The position numbers and the translations under genes are program-made. DNA of 12,705 nt from a candidate division TA06 bacterium DG_78 (GTDB taxonomy: Bacteria; Hydrothermota; Tepidihabitantia; SM23-42): assembly GCA_001303225.1 (NCBI GenBank), contig LJNI01000057.1:1-12705 (forward strand), read 5' to 3'. The notes below the pieces were generated by a model. The model saw only the letters and a list, made by a program, of their open reading frames with translations, was not told the DNA's origin and made no database searches. Below are positions 1-6,250 of this stretch, one piece after another (the stretch's first letter is position 1; every line of letters begins with the position of its first letter).

Positions 1-1343
1 CTGCGCAATCCATTGGTGAACCAGGTACCCAATTAACACTGAGGACATTCCATGGTGGCGGTGTTGCATTACGTATAGCTGAGAGTACATCGAAAAATGC
101 TGAGTTTTCGGGTATTGTTAGTTTCGAAAACCTATCTGCAGCAAAGAGACCTGATGGACTTTTAGTAAGTCTCAATGATAAGGGACGTATGATTATCAAA
201 ACTGATGGTAGAAAATCCGGTTATAATATCCCTATTGGTGCAATAATATATCCAAAAACAAAGGATAAAGTCGAGACTGGCGCTATACTCTTTGAATGGG
301 ACCCATATTCCATACCAATTGTCTCCTCACAGGGAGGGCTGGTCAAATATTCTGATATCATCTTAGGCGTTACTTTACAAGAAAACTGGGTCGATGAAAG
401 ATCAGGCGGTAAGCAGTTTGTTATCGTAGAAGACCGTGTAAGAAAACATCACCCAAAGATTAATATTGTGGATAAAAATTACAAAACACTCAAGAGCTTC
501 TCCATACCAGCTGGAACATATCTCCTCGTGAAAGATGGTGATAAAATAACGCCAGGCACACTCATTGCAAGAATACCCAAAGAGATCGGAAAGAGTAAGG
601 ATATCACCGGTGGACTGCCACGCGTTGAAGAACTATTTGAGGCAAAGATTGTAAAAAATCCAGCTATTGTCACTGAAATTGATGGTATTTGTGACGTCGA
701 TGAAGAAAAAGGACTATGGAAAGTCACTGTCACTCCAGAGGTCGGTGATGCACGGACCTACAAAATTCCAACAACACGATACCTCAAGGTCCACTCAGGA
801 GAATTCGTACGTGCTGGAGATTCGCTGTGTGAAGGAGCAATTGATCCTCATGATATTCTCAGAATAAAAGGACCAATGGAGACTCAACGGTTCTTAGTTA
901 ATGAAATCTTGGAAGTATACAGAATCCAGGATGTTAAAATTGATGATAAACATATTGAGGTTATTGTACGTCAAATGCTTCAGCGAGTGAAGATTGAAGA
1001 ACCTGGTAACACACCATTTGTTGGTGGTGAAATTGTTGATAAGAGACGGGTCATTGAGGTGAATCAGCAAGCGCTCGTAGAAGGTAAGAAACCTGCTACC
1101 TATCGCCCTATTCTCCTCGGTATAACAAGAGCAGCGCTTTCAACCGAATCGTTCTTCTCGGCATCGAGCTTTCAGGAAACAACAAAGGTTCTTGCCGATG
1201 CTGCGGTTGAAGGTAAGCTTGATAGACTCGAGGGATTGAAAGAAAATGTTATTGTCGGCCGAATTATTCCTGCTGGTTCTGGATTAGCCGAGTATCGAAA
1301 ACTCACATTGGAAGAAGAAACAGCAGAAGCCGAAGTAGAGTAA
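1..1343 (+). CDS. rpoC: DNA-directed RNA polymerase subunit beta' (C-terminal part, 5' cut by window)
   Basis: C-terminal 446 residues of the beta' subunit, which forms the active-site cleft of RNA polymerase. The reading frame is open from base 3 and runs into the window edge, so the first ATG at 189 is internal, not a start. Residues 1-17 (AQSIGEPGTQLTLRTFH) are the trigger-loop signature. The GDITGGLPR-type segment that follows directly in Bacillus (here DITGGLPRVEELFEA) comes only at about residue 201. The roughly 180 residues between match the SI3 insertion of E. coli beta' in length and in landmarks such as EWDPYSIPIV and GTLIARIPKE. Downstream, VNEILEVYRIQDVKIDDKHIEVIVRQML and the terminal GRIIPAGSG block are present, so the C-terminus is complete. 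SI3 occurs in proteobacteria and several other diderm groups and is absent from Firmicutes. rpoB is expected upstream, outside the window. Identification is certain. Confidence 0.98.
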   Translation, partial: AQSIGEPGTQLTLRTFHGGGVALRIAESTSKNAEFSGIVSFENLSAAKRPDGLLVSLNDKGRMIIKTDGRKSGYNIPIGAIIYPKTKDKVETGAILFEWDPYSIPIVSSQGGLVKYSDIILGVTLQENWVDERSGGKQFVIVEDRVRKHHPKINIVDKNYKTLKSFSIPAGTYLLVKDGDKITPGTLIARIPKEIGKSKDITGGLPRVEELFEAKIVKNPAIVTEIDGICDVDEEKGLWKVTVTPEVGDARTYKIPTTRYLKVHSGEFVRAGDSLCEGAIDPHDILRIKGPMETQRFLVNEILEVYRIQDVKIDDKHIEVIVRQMLQRVKIEEPGNTPFVGGEIVDKRRVIEVNQQALVEGKKPATYRPILLGITRAALSTESFFSASSFQETTKVLADAAVEGKLDRLEGLKENVIVGRIIPAGSGLAEYRKLTLEEETAEAEVE

Positions 1344-1379
1344 AAATAATTCCGTAATAAAAATCGTTATAAATTGTTC

Positions 1380-1408
1380 GTGCCCTGACAAACGTCAGGG
1401 CACTTTTT
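1380..1408 (+). terminator. Intrinsic terminator of rpoC
   Basis: A perfect 10-bp stem (GTGCCCTGAC, 1380-1389, with GTCAGGGCAC, 1394-1403) closes an AAAC loop and is followed at once by five T (1404-1408). It lies 37 bases after the rpoC stop and between two converging genes. On the minus strand the bases after the stem are mixed rather than T-rich, so it should work mainly for rpoC and only weakly, if at all, for the opposing operon. Confidence 0.9.
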
Positions 1409-1425
1409 CATTCACTGAGTGATTT

Positions 1426-1998
1426 TTAGAGGAAACTCATAATGAAACCGGTGATAATCGGAACAGAGAAATTATCATCCCAGGGCAAAGGAAGTGCCTC
1501 AAATACCGATGCGGCAACTGCTCCAATGATGAGATGGTGCAATGGTAATGTCTCGGGAAGATTATAGAGAATAACTGCGGCAATCAAAGCAGAAGCTAAA
1601 AAACCGACACTACCCAGCACGGTTTTTCTCTTAAATAACTTTGGATTCTTAATGTTCTGCCCCAGCACTGCTGCAAATGTATCACCGACAATGATAAATG
1701 TACAGGATGCTATGACAATCGGTTTTTTATAGAGTAATGAGGTTACGAAGCACCCAAAAAGAAGATACGTTGCACCACTTAAACGGCTAAATTCGTGACG
1801 GCGAAGAAAGGAACCGAAAAAAAGAATAAAGCCCTCTTTAACACCATTAATGTGTAGTCTCAGGTAATCGATTGTAATAACAACAAGAGCCAAAATCAAA
1901 AGGAGCAATCTGCCTGATCGTACGGGCGATAAATAATACACAACTGGTATAAAAATTGACCATAAGTTTAGTAATTTTCTGAATACTTCGGCCTTAAT
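1426..1998 (-). CDS. DGK1/SEC59/VTE5-family lipid kinase-like membrane protein, non-canonical start
   Basis: Hydrophobic multi-pass protein resembling CTP-dependent diacylglycerol or polyprenol kinases (SEC59/DGK1/VTE5 family) and CTP transferases of lipid metabolism. Family landmarks are EVFRKLLNLW near the N-terminus (usual form E-x-x-RK-x-x-H), FSRLSGATYLLFG, a GDTFAAVLG motif in a membrane segment, KRKTVLGS (usual form K-x-x-EGS), and a late PLPWDDNFSVPI motif. The first canonical start in frame is GTG at 1941 (171 aa), but that would remove the N-terminal RK motif. The frame is open upstream to a stop at about 2034 with no ATG, GTG or TTG. ATT at 1998, overlapping the TAA of the upstream gene by one base, gives 190 aa, the usual family length, so I place the start there tentatively (ATT at 2004 is an alternative). 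Last gene of the minus-strand operon. The kinase call is solid at family level; the lipid substrate and nucleotide donor are not known. The H-to-N and E-to-L changes are unusual. Confidence 0.75.
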   Translation of the reverse strand: MKAEVFRKLLNLWSIFIPVVYYLSPVRSGRLLLLILALVVITIDYLRLHINGVKEGFILFFGSFLRRHEFSRLSGATYLLFGCFVTSLLYKKPIVIASCTFIIVGDTFAAVLGQNIKNPKLFKRKTVLGSVGFLASALIAAVILYNLPETLPLHHLIIGAVAASVFEALPLPWDDNFSVPIITGFIMSFL

Positions 1999-2897
1999 TA
2001 AAATCGCAACCCCGCTGAGAATTTGTTCGAATTATTGAGTTCCGAATGCGTAATTAAAGCATAATCTAATCTGAAATTTTTATAAAGGAGGCCAATACCC
2101 AACGTATAATTTCCATTATACACACCAACGCGTCCGAAGATGAAATTTTTATATGCGTACTCAAAACCCAAATTAACATTAAATCCTTCAACATCGATTG
2201 ATTTTACAAAATCGCATTCAAGAGTTATCACTGAATTTATCTTTTCTATTGGAATTACCGGTGCTACCCCACATGAAATCTTCGGATAAATGGTTTCTTT
2301 CGTTCCATTGCTCCACATAAGTGGAGAGAGAATAAAATCTCGAACAGCAATCCCTATTCTCACATATGGTATATTAAGAAGAAGACCCAGATCTAAACCA
2401 CCACCAAATCCACTCATCACCGAAAGGTCACGGTAAAATATCTTCACATTTGCTCCATATGATAATGTCTTGTTTCCCTTTGATGCATTAATGTAGAAAA
2501 CAAAATCCTTTGTGCCAACCGTATCATAGGGTATCGGTTGATTATCGCTACCAGGTTGAGATGTTGTATCTGGCAGTGTGGTGAGTTTTATTTCACCAAC
2601 AGAAATATACTGTATTCCAGCGCCGAGAGCCATGTTTTCCTTTGGAAGTACGATTGCACCAAAATCATTTTTTACCAGTCCTGCAAAATTCTCAGCGTGC
2701 ATTAAGAGAACCCCGCGTTCGGTATAAAATGACCCTGCTGGGTTGAAGTATATAACCGAAGCGTCTGAAAACTGGGCAATACCTGTCCCTCCCATTCCAC
2801 ATGCTCTTCCACCTACTCCTAACTCCTGGAATTCACCGGCATACTTTGTTGCCAAGAGAATAACCGGAATAAGCACGAGCTTTACAATACGACACAT
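1998..2897 (-). CDS. PorV/PorQ-like outer-membrane beta-barrel protein
   Basis: 299-residue exported protein. The first 20 or so residues have a basic n-region and a hydrophobic core (IVKLVLIPVILLA), a likely signal peptide. After it comes the PorV/PorQ N-terminal signature LGVGGRACGMGGTGIAQFSDASVIYFNPAG (residues 27-56; family form GARaaGMGgA...d.sa..wNPAG). The rest alternates short amphipathic strands with glycine-rich turns and ends in RF, as outer-membrane barrels commonly end in an aromatic residue. PorV and PorQ are FadL-like barrels; PorV escorts type 9 secretion cargo. ATG at 2897 has GGCAGG upstream and overlaps the stop of the preceding NHL gene by 16 nt, so the two are probably translationally coupled. 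Adjacency to a protein with a FlgD-like C-terminal domain fits a surface-export role, but barrels of this superfamily also serve unknown functions in non-T9SS bacteria. Confidence 0.8.
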   Translation of the reverse strand: MCRIVKLVLIPVILLATKYAGEFQELGVGGRACGMGGTGIAQFSDASVIYFNPAGSFYTERGVLLMHAENFAGLVKNDFGAIVLPKENMALGAGIQYISVGEIKLTTLPDTTSQPGSDNQPIPYDTVGTKDFVFYINASKGNKTLSYGANVKIFYRDLSVMSGFGGGLDLGLLLNIPYVRIGIAVRDFILSPLMWSNGTKETIYPKISCGVAPVIPIEKINSVITLECDFVKSIDVEGFNVNLGFEYAYKNFIFGRVGVYNGNYTLGIGLLYKNFRLDYALITHSELNNSNKFSAGLRF

Positions 2898-4171
2898 TTT
2901 ACACCTGCCTTTATCAATTTATGTAGTCTTGTTGCATGTCCATGCAAAGACTTTACTTTAATATGAAATTCATATTCACCAGGCAGTACCAAGTTATTGT
3001 CGTTATCAAGACCATCCCAAACAACGAGATATTCACCAGGTGATCTCCTGAGACCTACAATTAAATCGCGCACTACCTCACCTAACTGATTGACAATAGT
3101 AATATTAATCTTTGCTTCTTCAGTAGTATAGATTGCCAACGTTGTACCAGGTCTTTCTTCCGTGAATTCAGAAGGAAAGCAACCCACCACAAAACCGTCA
3201 ACAGCAATCCAAAGATATTGACCACCCTCCTTTTCAGAAATAAAGACCTGTCCGTACCTGCGCCAAATGGAAATTCCTCGAGGTGAAAAAAATTCCCCTT
3301 GACTAGTCCCTGCCCTACCGACTGATATAATATATTTCAGATCATGGTCAAACTTATGAACCTGATTGTTCATCTCATCGGTAACATAAATACTGCCAAA
3401 ATAATCAATTGCCACATAGAGAAAATTAGCATCTGTAAGACCTAGATCAAAATTATTGACAGAACTGATAAATCTACCATGCGCTGAAAATTTGGTAATT
3501 CTCAAACCTCCGTTATCTGTAATAACAACGAAATCGTCCTTATAGTGGTTGTGAGGAGCATCTGCGTCAATGACTTCGATTCCCATGGGATGATACAACT
3601 CACCAACTGCTCTACCTTCCATTCCAAACGAAAGAACTGAGGAATCATTAGGATTGTACACATAAACCTTTGAATTATCATAATCAGTAACATAGAGATT
3701 ATTTTTCGAATCAAAACAGACATCAAACGGCCGACCAGGTAATTGTATTTCTCCGACCTCAAAGACACGACCGTCTCTATACTGTAACTTTACTACGCGC
3801 TTATTACCATAGTCAGCAAGGACAATCAGTCCCGCTTCATTTGCCGCAATGCCCTTTGGTTCTGAAAACATTTTTGGACTACCGTATACATTCACATCCA
3901 TAAGGCCAATATTGTATACAATCTGTCCTACCCCTGAATTAACTGCAAAAACAGAGAGTTCATCATCGTCCTTTTTTGTTTTCGGATCATCCAATTCACG
4001 GAGTTTAACTGCTGCGATACCCTGAGGATCATGATAACTATAACCAGGACCTAAAAAGAGCTGTAAGTAGTATTTTGATGATCGATAGAATCCAAGGGTA
4101 TGCTTGAAGGGTGGCACAGCAAGGGTTTGCGGACTATAATCCAAAAACAGCACAAACAGTAATAGCAACAT
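2882..4171 (-). CDS. Secreted NHL-repeat beta-propeller protein with FlgD-like C-terminal Ig domain
   Basis: 429 residues. A hydrophobic start (MLLLLFVLFL) suggests a signal peptide but lacks the usual N-terminal lysine or arginine. Residues about 100-320 contain NHL-type blades: PKGIAANEAGLIVLADYGNKRVVKL, RPFDVCFDSKNNLYVTDYDNSKVYVY, HPMGIEV...DDFVVITDNGGLRITKF, FLYVAIDYFGSIYVTDEMNNQVHKF and SPRGISIWRRYGQVFISE. Residues about 345-415 form a FlgD-like Ig domain (INITIVNQLGEVVRDL...GEYLVVWDGLDNDNNLVLPGEYEFHIKV), common at the C-terminus of exported proteins in FCB-type bacteria. NHL propellers usually mediate binding rather than catalysis. The ATG at 4171 is the first canonical start in its frame and has no Shine-Dalgarno; a consensus promoter sits directly in front, implying leaderless translation. 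First gene of a three-gene operon with the PorV-like and DGK1-like genes. Ligand unknown. Confidence 0.82.
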   Translation of the reverse strand: MLLLLFVLFLDYSPQTLAVPPFKHTLGFYRSSKYYLQLFLGPGYSYHDPQGIAAVKLRELDDPKTKKDDDELSVFAVNSGVGQIVYNIGLMDVNVYGSPKMFSEPKGIAANEAGLIVLADYGNKRVVKLQYRDGRVFEVGEIQLPGRPFDVCFDSKNNLYVTDYDNSKVYVYNPNDSSVLSFGMEGRAVGELYHPMGIEVIDADAPHNHYKDDFVVITDNGGLRITKFSAHGRFISSVNNFDLGLTDANFLYVAIDYFGSIYVTDEMNNQVHKFDHDLKYIISVGRAGTSQGEFFSPRGISIWRRYGQVFISEKEGGQYLWIAVDGFVVGCFPSEFTEERPGTTLAIYTTEEAKINITIVNQLGEVVRDLIVGLRRSPGEYLVVWDGLDNDNNLVLPGEYEFHIKVKSLHGHATRLHKLIKAGVKCVVL

Positions 4172-4178
4172 TCTTATA

Positions 4179-4206
4179 ATTATAGGTATTTTAAGGATTA
4201 TGTCAA
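4179..4206 (-). promoter_or_regulatory. Perfect-consensus sigma70-type promoter of the NHL/PorV/DGK1 operon
   Basis: On the minus strand, TTGACA (4206-4201), a 16-bp spacer and TATAAT (4184-4179) match both consensus boxes exactly. Only seven bases separate the -10 box from the ATG at 4171, so transcription would begin at or within a base or two of the start codon. Confidence 0.85.
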
Positions 4207-4306
4207 GGGCACCAAAGTCACGAAACTGTGCTTAATTTCAGCATTCTAACAATATACTATTTAATACAATCATATGATGTCATGAACATTTTTGCCGTAC
4301 AGAATA

Positions 4307-4334
4307 TTGACTTTAGTGTAAAAATCTGTATAAT
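4307..4334 (+). promoter_or_regulatory. Sigma70-type promoter of the gcvH-like/larA/glcD/glcF operon
   Basis: TTGACT (4307-4312), a 16-bp spacer and TATAAT (4329-4334) lie on the + strand, one base off consensus. Transcription would start near 4341, leaving a leader of about 155 nt before the ATG at 4497. It is divergent from the promoter at 4206-4179; the 100 bp between the two (4207-4306) hold no gene and no operator I can name. Confidence 0.8.
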
Positions 4335-4340
4335 AAGACT

Positions 4341-4496
4341 GAGAGAAGCAGGGGAAGTCTAAAAAATCTCTACAAATGTATGCATACCAAATAATAAAAA
4401 TTGGTATTATTTGAATAAGAATTATCACCCAGCACTTCTGGCATAAAGTACTGGGGTAATAGAGATTACAAGGTAGGATTTAAAAAGGAGGATTAA
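4341..4496 (+). promoter_or_regulatory. Structured 5' leader of the lactate/hydroxyacid operon, possible cis-regulatory RNA
   Basis: An 8-bp perfect complement, AATCTCTA (4365-4372) with TAGAGATT (4460-4467), can close a domain holding two hairpins. Hairpin B pairs CCCAGCACTT (4428-4437) with AAGTACTGGG (4446-4455), nine of ten positions, around an 8-nt loop. Hairpin A pairs ATACCAA (4384-4390) with TTGGTAT (4401-4407), or alternatively the overlapping 9-bp pair 4388-4396 with 4405-4413. The domain ends 18 nt before the AAGGAGG ribosome-binding site (4485-4491). There is no U-tract, so control would be at translation. It matches no riboswitch class I recognise, and in AT-rich DNA a single 8-bp match can occur by chance. 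Confidence 0.4.
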
Positions 4497-4931
4497 ATGG
4501 AGATTAAAGGCTATAATATGCCAGACGATTTATATTATCATGAAGAAGATACTTGGGCAAAGGTTGAACAAGATGGCACAGTAAGAGTCGGTATGGATGA
4601 CTTCTATCAAAAGCAGTCAGGTGATATTACCTATGTCGATCTTCCATTCGAAGGTGATACAGTAAACCAAGGAGAAACATGCGGAAAGCTCCAGTCGTCA
4701 AAGTGGGTAGGAAAATTGATCGCGCCAGTTACTGGTGAGATTGTAGAGGTTAATAGCGAGCTTGAGAACGATTCTCGTTTAATAAATAAAGATGCCTATG
4801 GCTCAGGATGGATTATGCGAATAAAACCATCAAATCTTGAAGAAGAATTAAAAAATCTTTCTCACGGACCTGATGCATTGAATAAATTTATTGCCGATCA
4901 TATTGCTAAAGCTGAGAAAGGTACTTCATAG
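4497..4931 (+). CDS. GcvH-like lipoyl-carrier (H-protein family)
   Basis: 144-residue cytoplasmic protein of the glycine cleavage H-protein family, which carries a lysine-bound lipoyl arm. Aligned landmarks are MPDDLYYHEEDTWAKVE (usual YT-x-EHEW), VGMDDFYQKQSGDITYVDLP (usual VGIT-x-YAQ-x-x-LGDIV-x-VELP), and QSSKWVGKLIAPVTGEIVEVN. The last aligns with [21 protein letters not shown] without gaps, placing K69 at the lipoylation site. DAYGSGWIMRIK ends the core. The C-terminal tail from about residue 112 is longer and more charged than in ordinary H-proteins (about 125-130 aa). ATG follows a strong AAGGAGG at 5-nt spacing. No GcvP, GcvT or Lpd is nearby; instead it heads an operon with larA, glcD and glcF homologues. 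It could serve a glycine cleavage system encoded elsewhere, or act as a dedicated lipoyl carrier, as LbpA does in the sHdr sulfur-oxidation system. Family call is sure; role is open. Confidence 0.85.
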   Translation: MEIKGYNMPDDLYYHEEDTWAKVEQDGTVRVGMDDFYQKQSGDITYVDLPFEGDTVNQGETCGKLQSSKWVGKLIAPVTGEIVEVNSELENDSRLINKDAYGSGWIMRIKPSNLEEELKNLSHGPDALNKFIADHIAKAEKGTS

Positions 4932-4950
4932 CATAACAGTATGTTCATGC

Positions 4951-4974
4951 AAATTTTTTTGAAATAAAAAATTT
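4951..4974 (+). other. AT-only inverted repeat between gcvH-like gene and larA
   Basis: Nine A/T pairs (4951-4959 with 4966-4974) around a 6-nt loop in the 64-bp gap. It could be a weak RNA-processing or stabilising hairpin, but AT-only stems arise easily by chance. Confidence 0.25.
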
Positions 4975-4995
4975 TGGCTTATATAGGAGGACACG

Positions 4996-6249
4996 ATGGA
5001 CATTAAAGTTCCATATGGCAAGGATGAGATGTTACAGGTAACCTTACCCGAGGAAAATGTAATGAGTATCGTCTATCCAAACAAGGTTGAAGAACAGAAC
5101 GAAACAGAGATACTGCTCAAAGCAATTGAAAATCCTATACATTCAAAATCATTTACCGACTTTCTCAGCGATGCAAAGGGTGTTCTCTTTATTGCCAATG
5201 ATGGTACACGGCCAACACCAACCGCCAAGGTCCTCGATATAATTTACGATAAGATCAAGGATAAAAATATTAAGTTCATCATCGCCACAGGCGTACACCG
5301 CGGACCAACCCAGGAAGAATTCGATTTTATATTTGGTAAATACTATAACACTTTTAAAGACCGAATACATGTTCACGACAGTAAAAAAGAAGAAGATATG
5401 GTTCATATTGGTACTTCGAAGAATGGTACAGAGATGTATGTGAATCGTCTTGGCATGGAAGCACATAAGATTGTAATCATTGGTTCCGTTGAGCCTCATT
5501 ATTTTGGTGGTTATACTGGTGGTAGAAAATCCTTTTTACCAGGTATTGCCTCACGCAAAACAATTGCGCAAAATCATAAGCACGCGCTGAAGCTCGAGGC
5601 ACAGGCGCTAGCCCTTGATGGCAATCCAGTACACGAAGATATGATCGACGCCTTAAAGACTATTGCCGATAAAGAGATATTTTCTATTCAGACTGTACTC
5701 GATGGTGAAAGAAGGCTTTATGGTGTGACATGTGGTCATATACATGATTCATTTTATGCTGCAATTGATAAGGCAAAAGAAGTCTTCTGTGTAAAAATTC
5801 CTGAAAAGGCAGATATCGTAGTGAGTGTTGCGCCTTATCCAATGGACATCGATCTATATCAATCACAAAAAGCACTGGACAATGGAAAACTTGCATTAAA
5901 AGAAGGTGGCATATTAATAATGGTATCAAAATGCCGGACGGGAATTGGTGAGCCGACCTTCTTTGAACTACTCTCTTCGAGTGATTCACCGCAAAAAGCA
6001 CTAGAGACAATTGATAAGGGTTATAAACTGGGTTATCACAAAGCAGCAAAAATGGCAGAAATTGGAACCTGGGCAGAGATGTGGGGTGTTACGGATTTAG
6101 AAGATAATGATATGAGCGCTATCTTTATTAAACCTTTTCATGATTTGCAAGAAGCACTAAATAAAGCTATTGAGAAAAAAGGAAAGAATTCAAAAGTTAT
6201 TTTTTTGATGGACGGAAGTATTACTGTCCCGATGATTGAAAGGAGATAA
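4996..6249 (+). CDS. larA: LarA-family nickel-dependent 2-hydroxyacid (lactate) racemase
   Basis: 417 residues, the usual length of LarA, a cytoplasmic racemase that interconverts D- and L-lactate with a nickel-pincer nucleotide cofactor by hydride transfer. Visible motifs are DGTRPTP (69-75), GVHRGPT with H101, EPHYFGGYTGGRKSFLPG with H168 and K178, and AQNH with H194. These match in order and spacing the functional residues H108, H174, K184 (cofactor attachment) and H200 of Lactobacillus plantarum LarA, so the enzyme should be active. ATG at 4996 follows AGGAGG at 5-nt spacing. The cofactor enzymes LarB, LarC and LarE are not in the window. The family also contains racemases and epimerases of other short hydroxyacids, so lactate is inferred from the glcD/glcF neighbours. 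The gene ends one base before the glcD start codon, with the glcD Shine-Dalgarno inside its last codons. Confidence 0.88.
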   Translation: MDIKVPYGKDEMLQVTLPEENVMSIVYPNKVEEQNETEILLKAIENPIHSKSFTDFLSDAKGVLFIANDGTRPTPTAKVLDIIYDKIKDKNIKFIIATGVHRGPTQEEFDFIFGKYYNTFKDRIHVHDSKKEEDMVHIGTSKNGTEMYVNRLGMEAHKIVIIGSVEPHYFGGYTGGRKSFLPGIASRKTIAQNHKHALKLEAQALALDGNPVHEDMIDALKTIADKEIFSIQTVLDGERRLYGVTCGHIHDSFYAAIDKAKEVFCVKIPEKADIVVSVAPYPMDIDLYQSQKALDNGKLALKEGGILIMVSKCRTGIGEPTFFELLSSSDSPQKALETIDKGYKLGYHKAAKMAEIGTWAEMWGVTDLEDNDMSAIFIKPFHDLQEALNKAIEKKGKNSKVIFLMDGSITVPMIERR

Positions 6250-6250
6250 A

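Noticed and set aside
189..191. ATG at 189 as a gene start
   Set aside because: The frame upstream encodes the RpoC trigger-loop signature back to the window edge.
1380..1408. Bidirectional terminator for the minus-strand operon as well
   Set aside because: On the minus strand no T-run follows the stem, so only the rpoC direction is supported.
4265..4285. TCATATGA-type palindrome as an operator in the divergent region
   Set aside because: Short, AT-rich and imperfect; no matching second site and no regulator family signature.
4341..4496. Glycine riboswitch upstream of the GcvH-like gene
   Set aside because: The conserved glycine-aptamer core sequences are absent and the stems do not match its layout.
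5149..5499. Minus-strand open frame of 116 codons opposite larA
   Set aside because: Runs antisense inside a fully conserved enzyme gene, with no ribosome site and no recognisable protein features.
6236..6250. TTG start for the GlcD homologue, adding five residues
   Set aside because: It overlaps larA and the true Shine-Dalgarno AGGAG lies inside it, correctly spaced for the ATG at 6251.
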